This document shows positions 14,594 to 20,138 of a DNA stretch of 22,242 nt, one piece after another. Location: NCBI GenBank assembly GCA_035628035.1, contig DASPKS010000188.1, positions 1-22,242 of the forward strand, in the 5' to 3' direction. How positions within the stretch are numbered: position 1 is the stretch's first letter; each line of letters begins with the position of its first letter. Under the pieces are notes generated by a model. That model was not told the DNA's origin and did no database searches. It saw only the letters and a list, made by a program, of their open reading frames with translations. This stretch comes from DASPKS01 sp035628035 (GTDB lineage Bacteria > Bacteroidota > Rhodothermia > Rhodothermales > Rubricoccaceae). The position numbers were made by a program, and so were the translations under genes.

Positions 14594-14752
14594 TGCCCTA
14601 CGGGCGCCGAGAACCTCGTCCTCATCGCCCGCCTCCTCGGCTTTGCCCGCGCCGCCGCGAAGGCGTGCACGGCCGAGCTCCTCGCCGCGTTCGACCTCAC
14701 CGACGCTGCGCACCGCCAGGTCAAGACCTACTCCGGCGGGATGCCCCCCTGA
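14594..14752 (+). pseudogene. Fragment of a DrrA-type ABC transporter ATP-binding protein
   Basis: About 50 codons read TGAENLVLIARLLGFARAAA, then KACTAELLAAFDLTDAAHRQ and VKTYSGGM, ending PP-stop. This is the helical segment and ABC signature of daunorubicin-resistance-type (DrrA) ATPases, whose intact form continues after SGGM with RRRLDLA. Walker A, Q-loop, Walker B and the H-loop are all absent. The nearest ATG (14567) adds only unrelated residues. The fragment lies on the opposite strand to its neighbours and stops 3 bases before the miaB end. It cannot be a working ATPase, and no partner permease is present. It is read as a relic of a deletion or transfer. Confidence 0.75.
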
Positions 14753-14755
14753 GGC

Positions 14756-16234
14756 TCAGGCCACCTGCGCGACGGCCTCGGCGAGGGTGGTCTTACCGAG
14801 CGCCTGCCCGAACAGCGTCGCGCTCGTGCAGCCAGTGACCTCGACGCGCACGTAGTCGCCCTTCGCCACGCCGTCGACGGCGTCGAAGACGACCATGTGG
14901 TTGCCGTCGGTGCGGCCACAGAGCTGGGCGTCGGAGCGCCGGCTCGGCCCCTCGACGAGCACCACCTCGCGCCGCCCCACGCGCGCTTCGTGCTTCTCCT
15001 TGGCGTGCTGGGTCTGGAGCGCGATGATCTCCGTGAGGCGGCGCTTCTTGACCTCGTCGGGCACGTCGTCGGCGTACTTCCGCGCGGCGTAGGTGTCGGG
15101 CCGCTCGGAGTAGGCGAACGTGAAGGCGTGGTCGTAGCGGACGGCCTCCATCAGGCTCAGCGTCTCGGCGTGCTCGTCTTCCGTCTCCCCGCAGAACCCG
15201 GCGATGATATCGGTCGAGAGCGCGAGGCCGGGGACGAGCTGTCGGGCGCGGGCGATGAGGTCGAGGTACTGCTCGCGCGTGTACGTCCGCCGCATCCGGC
15301 GGAGCACCTCCGAGGAGCCGTGCTGCACGGGGAGGTGGATGAAGTCGCACACGTTGGCCCGCTCGCGGTGGACGTGGAGCAGCTCGTCGGAGCAGTCCTT
15401 GGGGTGGCTCGTCGAGTACCGGATGCGGAGCTCCGGCGAGAGCAGCGAGATCCGGTAGAGCAGCTCGGCGAAGGAGACGGCGTGGCCGTCGCTCGTGTAG
15501 CGGTACGAGTTGACGTTCTGGCCGAGCACGGTGACCTCCTTGTAGCCGGCCTCCACGAGCTGCGCGCTCTCCGCGAGGATGCTCGTTACGGGGCGGGAGC
15601 GCTCGCGGCCCCGCGTGAAGGGGACCACGCAGAACGCGCACATGTTGTCGCACCCCCGCATGATGGAGACGAACGCGGAGACGCCGCCGGAGTCGTAGCG
15701 GACGGGCGCGAGGTCGGCGTACGTCTCCTCCCGCGAGAGGTGGACGTTAACGGCGGCCTGCCCGCTCTCGCGGCTCGCCGCGAGGAGGCGCGGGAGGTCG
15801 CGGTACGCGTCGGGGCCCACGACGACGTCGACGAGCGTTTCCTCTTCGAGGAGCTTCGTGCGGAGGCGCTCGGCCATGCAGCCGAGGACGCCGATCTGGA
15901 GGTCGGGCCGGGCCTTCACCTTCTTGCTGCGGAACTTCGCCAGCCGCCCCCGCACGCGGTCCTCCGCCTTCTCGCGGATGGCGCACGTGTTGACGAGGAC
16001 CACGTCGGCCTCGTCCTCCGAGGCGGCCAGCCCGTACCCCTCGGCGCCGAGGATGGAGGCGACGAGCTCGGAGTCGGCCACGTTCATCTGGCACCCGTAC
16101 GTCTCGATGTAGACGCGGCGCCCGTTGGGCGCGTCGGCCGTCGCCGCGAGCACGCGCGGCGCGTCGGCCCCCTCGCCCACGTCGGGCGCGGAAGAGACGG
16201 GCGCGAGCACGTCGAGGTCGGCGATGGGCTGCAT
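14756..16234 (-). CDS. miaB: tRNA-2-methylthio-N6-dimethylallyladenosine synthase (MiaB)
   Basis: A 492-residue radical-SAM methylthiotransferase that converts i6A37 to ms2i6A37 in tRNAs reading UNN codons. The N-terminal MTTase domain supplies the auxiliary iron-sulfur cysteines C48 (YGCQMN), C84 (NTCAIREKA) and C119 (GVLGCMAE). The radical-SAM motif CDNMCAFC gives C195, C199 and C202, followed by VPFTRGRERSR. The C-terminal TRAM domain covers about 425-485 (EVVLVEGPSRRS, LCGRTDGNHMVVF). A 40-residue N-terminal extension is longer than usual. ATG 16234 is preferred; the frame is open to 16318 but that part is non-family. A TACCTTGC -7-like element lies 29 bases upstream. Its location near the sigma-54 activator and lptE mirrors Bacteroides gene order. 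Confidence 0.96.
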   Translation of the reverse strand: MQPIADLDVLAPVSSAPDVGEGADAPRVLAATADAPNGRRVYIETYGCQMNVADSELVASILGAEGYGLAASEDEADVVLVNTCAIREKAEDRVRGRLAKFRSKKVKARPDLQIGVLGCMAERLRTKLLEEETLVDVVVGPDAYRDLPRLLAASRESGQAAVNVHLSREETYADLAPVRYDSGGVSAFVSIMRGCDNMCAFCVVPFTRGRERSRPVTSILAESAQLVEAGYKEVTVLGQNVNSYRYTSDGHAVSFAELLYRISLLSPELRIRYSTSHPKDCSDELLHVHRERANVCDFIHLPVQHGSSEVLRRMRRTYTREQYLDLIARARQLVPGLALSTDIIAGFCGETEDEHAETLSLMEAVRYDHAFTFAYSERPDTYAARKYADDVPDEVKKRRLTEIIALQTQHAKEKHEARVGRREVVLVEGPSRRSDAQLCGRTDGNHMVVFDAVDGVAKGDYVRVEVTGCTSATLFGQALGKTTLAEAVAQVA

Positions 16235-16262
16235 CGAAGCGGGGTTCCTTACCAGCGAACGG

Positions 16263-16270
16263 GCAAGGTA
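16263..16270 (-). promoter_or_regulatory. Possible -7 element before miaB
   Basis: The minus strand reads TACCTTGC, similar to TAnnTTTG, 29 bases before the miaB start. A TTG lies 25 bases further upstream, longer than the usual 19-21 spacing, so the call is weak. Confidence 0.28.
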
Positions 16271-16328
16271 AGGCCCCCTCCGACCCCCTCCCGCGCAAGT
16301 TTCGATGGAAAGGGGCACCGCGCCGGGC

Positions 16329-17126
16329 TCAGCCGGCGAACGACCGCGAGAGCCGCTCGATGATGGGGCTGAAGTAGGCCCGGTCGGCCGCGCGGTGGCG
16401 GATGTAGAGCGTGCGGAGCCCGTCGCCGGCGCGGTGCGTCCGCTGGTAGAAGATGTAGGGGCCCTCGTACCCCGAGATCACGAACCAGTTGGGGCGGAGC
16501 ACGTGGTAGGTGATGCGGAGGTCGTCCCGGTTCCGCTCGGCCTCGTACTCCCCGCGCAGCGCGTCGGGCCCGCCTTCCTCGGTGCCGTACAGGAGGAGCG
16601 TCGCGCTTCCGTCCGTCGAGACGAACGACTGGCCGTGCCCATCGCCGAGCGATTCGTCGGGCCGGAAGAGGTTGGCCGGGTAGTTCAGCGTGAAGCCGAA
16701 CCGGTCGTTGCGGTACGTGGTGTAGGTGAGGGCATCGCGGCTGGGCCGCGCGGCCTCGGCCGGGGGCGCTTCGCCGGCGCGGTCCTCGCCCCGCGGCGTG
16801 GGTGCCTCTGCGCGCCGGGGAGCCGGGCGGGGTGCCGGTTCGGTGCGAGGCCGCGTGCGCTGCGGCGTCGAGCGGGGCTCGGTCCTCGCGACGGCCGGCT
16901 CGTCCACGTCGTAGATGGTCTCGGCGTGGGCGAGCGCCGAGTCGGCCGCGACGATGCCCGCGGTGTCGAGCGTGGCGTGGAGGTCCTCGAGCTCGGCGCG
17001 CTGCTCGGCGATGGTGGCGTTCTGGGCGCGGACCATCTCCTCCAGCGCCTCCACTTCTTCCGATTCGTTCCCGCCGCAGGCGGTGAGGAGGACGAGCAGC
17101 GCGGGGAGCAAGGCGGCGTACTTCAT
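16329..17126 (-). CDS. Coiled-coil lipoprotein with Pro/Arg-rich linker, unknown function
   Basis: A 265-residue predicted lipoprotein. The signal peptide MKYAALLPALLVLLTAC has its lipidated cysteine at residue 17. Residues 22-55 (EVEALEEMVRAQNATIAEQR and onward) form a short coiled coil. About 80-130 is a Pro/Arg/Ala/Glu linker, long enough to reach across or into the cell wall. About 133-265 is a folded C-terminal domain starting LTYTTYRNDRFGFTLNYPAN, a pattern shared by many uncharacterised envelope proteins with a PsbP-like or DUF1795-like beginning. The frame is open upstream to 17297 but overlaps ribE there; ATG 17126 begins the signal peptide. It lies 62 bases after ribE on the same strand and may be a separate unit. 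Confidence 0.75.
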   Translation of the reverse strand: MKYAALLPALLVLLTACGGNESEEVEALEEMVRAQNATIAEQRAELEDLHATLDTAGIVAADSALAHAETIYDVDEPAVARTEPRSTPQRTRPRTEPAPRPAPRRAEAPTPRGEDRAGEAPPAEAARPSRDALTYTTYRNDRFGFTLNYPANLFRPDESLGDGHGQSFVSTDGSATLLLYGTEEGGPDALRGEYEAERNRDDLRITYHVLRPNWFVISGYEGPYIFYQRTHRAGDGLRTLYIRHRAADRAYFSPIIERLSRSFAG

Positions 17127-17188
17127 GGCGACGGGCGTAGAGAGAGGGGCCCCAGTCCAACGCCCCGCCACCCGGCCTGCTCCCGTGT

Positions 17189-17788
17189 TTATCCCCGCTG
17201 GCGTGCCAGGGCACGCACGGCGTATTTGCCGAGCAGGTCGAACTCCAGGTTCACGCGCCGCCCCGGGCGCCAGTCGCGCACCGTCGTGTGGGCCCACGTG
17301 TGGGGGATGATGGCGACGGCAAGCGTGCCCGGCGGCTCGTCCAGCCGGGCGACGGTGAGCGAGATCCCGTCGAGGGTGACGCTGCCGGCGGGGATGAGGT
17401 ACGGCGCGAACGCCTCCGGATAGGCCACGCGGACGAGGTGGGAACCCTCCAGCGCCTCTACAGCCTCAACGGTCCCCGTCGCATCTACGTGGCCCTGCAC
17501 GAGGTGGCCGTCGAGCCGCGCGCCGAGCACGAGCGCGCGCTCCAGGTTCACGTTGTCCTCTTTCTGGAGGTCGCCCAGGCTCGTTTTTGCCAGCGTCTCC
17601 TCCACGGCGACCGCTTCGAAGCTTTCAGCGTCCTGCGCCACGACCGTCAGGCACACGCCGTTCACGGCCACGCTCTCGTCCACGCGCAGCTCGGCCGCGA
17701 AGGGGCACGTCACCCGGAGCCGCCGCCCGCTCGCCCGCTCGGTGACGGACGCCACGCGCCCTACCGCTTCGATGATGCCGGTGAACAT
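17189..17788 (-). CDS. ribE: Riboflavin synthase (alpha chain)
   Basis: A 199-residue protein with two lumazine-binding repeats. The first opens MFTGIIEAVGRVASV and contains VAVNGVCLTVV. The second starts near residue 95 (HLVQGHVDATGTVEAV) and contains VTLDGISLTVARL. The enzyme dismutates two 6,7-dimethyl-8-ribityllumazine molecules into riboflavin and the pyrimidine precursor, working as a trimer in the cytoplasm. Length and start agree exactly with the family. It follows ribD by 9 bases, forming a ribD-ribE pair. RibBA and lumazine synthase genes are not in the window. The gene is called ribC in some organisms. Confidence 0.96.
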   Translation of the reverse strand: MFTGIIEAVGRVASVTERASGRRLRVTCPFAAELRVDESVAVNGVCLTVVAQDAESFEAVAVEETLAKTSLGDLQKEDNVNLERALVLGARLDGHLVQGHVDATGTVEAVEALEGSHLVRVAYPEAFAPYLIPAGSVTLDGISLTVARLDEPPGTLAVAIIPHTWAHTTVRDWRPGRRVNLEFDLLGKYAVRALARQRG

Positions 17789-17797
17789 GAAGTAAGG

Positions 17798-18910
17798 TCA
17801 GACGGGACGGACGTAGCCCTTGAACAGGACGTCGGGGCCGACGGGCTCCCACACAGCCTCGGCGAACGTACGGGCGCCCGACATTTCACGGATGCCGAGG
17901 TCGCCGACGGACGGGATACCGGCGCCGACAAGCTTCGGCGCGAGGAAAACAAGAAACCGATCCACGAGGTCCTCCCGGAGGAGAGCGGTGGCCAGCCCTG
18001 GCCCGGCCTCGACGAGCACGGACTGGACGGGCCGCACGCCTTCGGGCACTCTTTCCCCCCGCCCGAGCGCGTCGAGCACGGCGGCGAGGTCGAGGTGGCC
18101 GTCGCGCAGCGGGACCTCCAGCACGCATCCTCCGCGCTGGCGGAGCGCTTCGGCGTAGGCAGGTCGCGTTCCTTCCGCGACGATGGCGAGCGTACGCCCT
18201 GCGTTCTCGTCGGTGAACAGCCGCAGCGAAGGGGAGAGCACGCCGGCGCGGTCGAGCACCACGCGGAGTGGCTGGCGCCCTTCGACGTGGCGCACCGTCA
18301 GTGCGGGGTCGTCGGCCCGTGCGGTTCCTGCCCCGACGAGCACGGCGTCGGCCTCGGCCCGCCACCGGTGGACGAGCGCGCGGCTCTCCTCGCAGGACAC
18401 CCACCGGCTGTCACCCGTCGCCGTCGCCACCTGGCCGTCGAGCGTCTGCGCCACCTTCAGCGTAACGAGTGGGCGGCCCGTGGTGACGTGCCTGACGAAC
18501 GCCTCGTTGAGCCGGCGTGCTTCTCTCTCCCGCACACCGACGACGACCTCGACGCCGGCCTCGCGGAGGCGCGCGATCCCACGACCATTCACCTGCGGGA
18601 ACGGATCGCCCATCGCGACGACGACGCGCGGAATTCCTTTGTCCAGGAGGAGGTCGGTGCAGGGGGGCGTCTTGCCGTGGTGGCTGCACGGCTCCAGCGT
18701 CACGTAGAGCGTGGCCTCGTGGAGCCGCGCACCATGGCCGGCCGCCTCGGCCGCGCGGACCGCCTCGACCTCGGCGTGCGGCCCGCCCCACCGTGCATGG
18801 AACCCCTCGCCGAGCCTCTCCCCTTCCGGGCCTACGAGCACGGCGCCGACGAGCGGGTTGGGGCTGGCGTGCCCGGCCCCCCGCACGGCGAGGGCGAGGG
18901 CACGGTCCAT
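17798..18910 (-). CDS. ribD: Bifunctional riboflavin deaminase/reductase RibD
   Basis: A 370-residue two-domain enzyme that catalyses the second and third steps of riboflavin synthesis. The N-terminal cytidine-deaminase-like domain has zinc ligands H45-A-E47 and C75/C84 in PCSHHGKTPPC. The C-terminal reductase domain (from about 150) has LKVAQTLDGQVATATGDSRW, VLVGAGTARADDPALTVR and VLVEAGPGLATALL. The start chosen is ATG 18910 (MDRALALAVRGAGHASPNPL). Homologues often begin a few residues earlier with a His-Glu pair, and here the preceding in-frame codons do read SHEWW but offer no ATG, GTG or TTG nearby. No FMN riboswitch is recognisable upstream. It is divergent from plsC across 108 bases that must hold both promoters. 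Confidence 0.95.
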   Translation of the reverse strand: MDRALALAVRGAGHASPNPLVGAVLVGPEGERLGEGFHARWGGPHAEVEAVRAAEAAGHGARLHEATLYVTLEPCSHHGKTPPCTDLLLDKGIPRVVVAMGDPFPQVNGRGIARLREAGVEVVVGVREREARRLNEAFVRHVTTGRPLVTLKVAQTLDGQVATATGDSRWVSCEESRALVHRWRAEADAVLVGAGTARADDPALTVRHVEGRQPLRVVLDRAGVLSPSLRLFTDENAGRTLAIVAEGTRPAYAEALRQRGGCVLEVPLRDGHLDLAAVLDALGRGERVPEGVRPVQSVLVEAGPGLATALLREDLVDRFLVFLAPKLVGAGIPSVGDLGIREMSGARTFAEAVWEPVGPDVLFKGYVRPV

Positions 18911-19018
18911 CCACCACTCATGCGAGGGGCTGGGCGTCAAGGGAGAAGCTGGGGCAGCGGAGTGGCGTAAAATCGCCCCGCGCCGCCTCCGTTCCGCCGT
19001 CCGCGCCCGCCCGCGCCG

Positions 19019-19792
19019 ATGAACGCCCTCCGCTCCGCCTTCGCCTGGGTGGGGATCGTCCTCCTCATCCTCCTCTGGCTCCCGCTGATGGCGGTGGTGC
19101 GGGTGTTCGACCGCGACCCCGCGCGGTACACGACGGGCCGGCTCTTCCGCAGGCTCGGGGCGGCGATGACGAAGGTGAACCCGCTGTGGAAGGTGGAGCG
19201 GAGCGGGCGCCTTCCGGATGACCCCCGCCGACCCTACGTCGTCGTCGCCAACCACCAGTCGAACGCCGACATCCCGGTGATCTCGACGCTGCCCTGGGAG
19301 ATGAAGTGGGTGGCGAAGGCCGAGCTGTTCCGCCTCCCCGTCGCCGGGTGGCTCATGCGGATGGCCGGCGACGTCCCCGTGGACCGGGGTGACGCGCAGA
19401 GCCGGGCCACCGTGCTCCTCCGCGCGAAGCACGTCCTCGACCGCCGGTGCTCGGTGATGTTCATGCCCGAGGGGACGCGCGCGAAGGACGGCCGCGTGCG
19501 GCCGTTCCAGCCGGGCGCCTTCCGGCTCGCCATCGAGGCCGGTGTGCCGGTGCTCCCCTTGGCCATCGACGGCACGGCCAACGCCCTCCCCAAGGACGGG
19601 TGGCAGTTCGGGCCCGTCCGCTGCCGCGTGCACGTGTTCGACCCCATCGAGACGGCCGGGCTTGCACCCGCCGATGCGGCGGCGCTGCGAGACCGCGTCC
19701 GCGCGATGATCGTAGCCCAGGTGGCGGCCTGGCGAGGCGTCCCGCCGGAGGCCGTGGACGCGAGCGTGCCTGCCCCGAGCGTGGCGCCCTGA
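19019..19792 (+). CDS. plsC: 1-acyl-sn-glycerol-3-phosphate acyltransferase (PlsC family)
   Basis: A 257-residue membrane-associated acyltransferase. A transmembrane helix (about 8-28) is followed by the PlsC domain. Motif I is NHQSNAD (HxxxxD, H79 and D84). Motif II is the stretch KWVAKAELFRLPVAGWLM (about 97-113). Motif III is MFMPEGTRAKDG (148-158). Motif IV is VPVLPLAIDG (176-185). It transfers an acyl chain to lysophosphatidic acid, giving phosphatidic acid for membrane lipids. Related lysophospholipid or ornithine-lipid acyltransferases share these motifs, so the substrate is a likely but not certain assignment. The gene is divergent from ribD; the C-terminal 40 residues are Ala/Val/Pro-rich and variable. 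Confidence 0.88.
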   Translation: MNALRSAFAWVGIVLLILLWLPLMAVVRVFDRDPARYTTGRLFRRLGAAMTKVNPLWKVERSGRLPDDPRRPYVVVANHQSNADIPVISTLPWEMKWVAKAELFRLPVAGWLMRMAGDVPVDRGDAQSRATVLLRAKHVLDRRCSVMFMPEGTRAKDGRVRPFQPGAFRLAIEAGVPVLPLAIDGTANALPKDGWQFGPVRCRVHVFDPIETAGLAPADAAALRDRVRAMIVAQVAAWRGVPPEAVDASVPAPSVAP

Positions 19793-19837
19793 GCCGTCGA
19801 AGAACGGGCCAAGACGGCTTTCGCGGGGCCGGTGCCG

Positions 19838-19870
19838 TTGTTCGCGGCCTGGGGTGAGCCGTACTTTTTG
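19838..19870 (+). promoter_or_regulatory. Bacteroidota-type promoter for tRNA-Gln
   Basis: TTG (19838-19840) is followed after 21 bases by TACTTTTTG (19862-19870), close to TAnnTTTG. A start site shortly after 19875 would place an 8-bp hairpin at the head of the pre-tRNA leader, just before the tRNA at 19901. Confidence 0.45.
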
Positions 19871-19873
19871 TGC

Positions 19874-19896
19874 CCGCTACGGCCCGTTCGTAGCGG
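19874..19896. repeat. Perfect 8-bp hairpin directly upstream of tRNA-Gln
   Basis: CCGCTACG (19874-19881) and CGTAGCGG (19889-19896) pair perfectly around a 7-base loop, four bases before the tRNA. The nine bases TGCCCGCTA at 19871 repeat the first nine bases of the tRNA at 19901, a direct repeat 30 bases apart. Confidence 0.6.
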
Positions 19897-19900
19897 CCCT

Positions 19901-19973
19901 TGCCCGCTAGCTCAACTGGCAGAGCGTCTGACTCTGGATCAGAAGGTTGGAGGTTCGAGTCCTCCGCGGGCAA
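19901..19973 (+). tRNA. tRNA-Gln (anticodon CUG)
   Basis: A complete 73-base cloverleaf. The acceptor arms are TGCCCGC (19901-19907) and GCGGGCA (19966-19972) with discriminator A (19973). The D arm is GCTC…GAGC. The anticodon stem TCTGA/TCAGA encloses loop CTCTGGA with anticodon CTG at 19934-19936. The T arm is GGAGG TTCGAGT CCTCC. The CCA end is not encoded. The CUG anticodon reads CAG, the dominant Gln codon in such GC-rich genes. An intrinsic terminator follows 5 bases later. Confidence 0.97.
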
Positions 19974-19978
19974 CCCCG

Positions 19979-20012
19979 AAACGCCTCGCGCAGCGCTACG
20001 CGAGGCGTTTTC
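19979..20012 (+). terminator. Intrinsic terminator after tRNA-Gln
   Basis: Arms 19979-19990 (AAACGCCTCGCG) and 19999-20010 (CGCGAGGCGTTT) form a perfect 12-bp stem with an 8-base loop, running into TTTTCC. This is a standard rho-independent terminator for the tRNA transcript. Confidence 0.85.
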
Positions 20013-20138
20013 CATTCTAGGAAGCCCCTCCGAGAAGCCTATCCGGTGCAACCCTTCGGCGGGGCCACCGGTGGCCTCCGGCCTTCGCCGGATCGAGATG
20101 CCGCTGGGCGACGTTTGCGCGCATCGTACCCCCCTTCT

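Noticed and set aside
14500..14724. Minus-strand ORFs of 60-74 residues over the ABC fragment
   Set aside because: They are antisense to the recognisable ABC ATPase segment and have no family features or plausible start signals.
18911..19018. FMN riboswitch before ribD
   Set aside because: The 108-base divergent gap is too short and shows none of the conserved RFN-element blocks.
19901..19973. tRNA-Gln as an integration site for a genomic island
   Set aside because: No second copy of the tRNA 3' end, no integrase and no shift in gene content were found on either side; the terminator follows directly.
20013..20138. Small hairpins before the histidine kinase as a regulatory leader
   Set aside because: A 6-bp stem (20077-20082 with 20087-20092) and a 10-base palindrome (20066-20075) are present, but short GC stems of this kind are expected by chance here.
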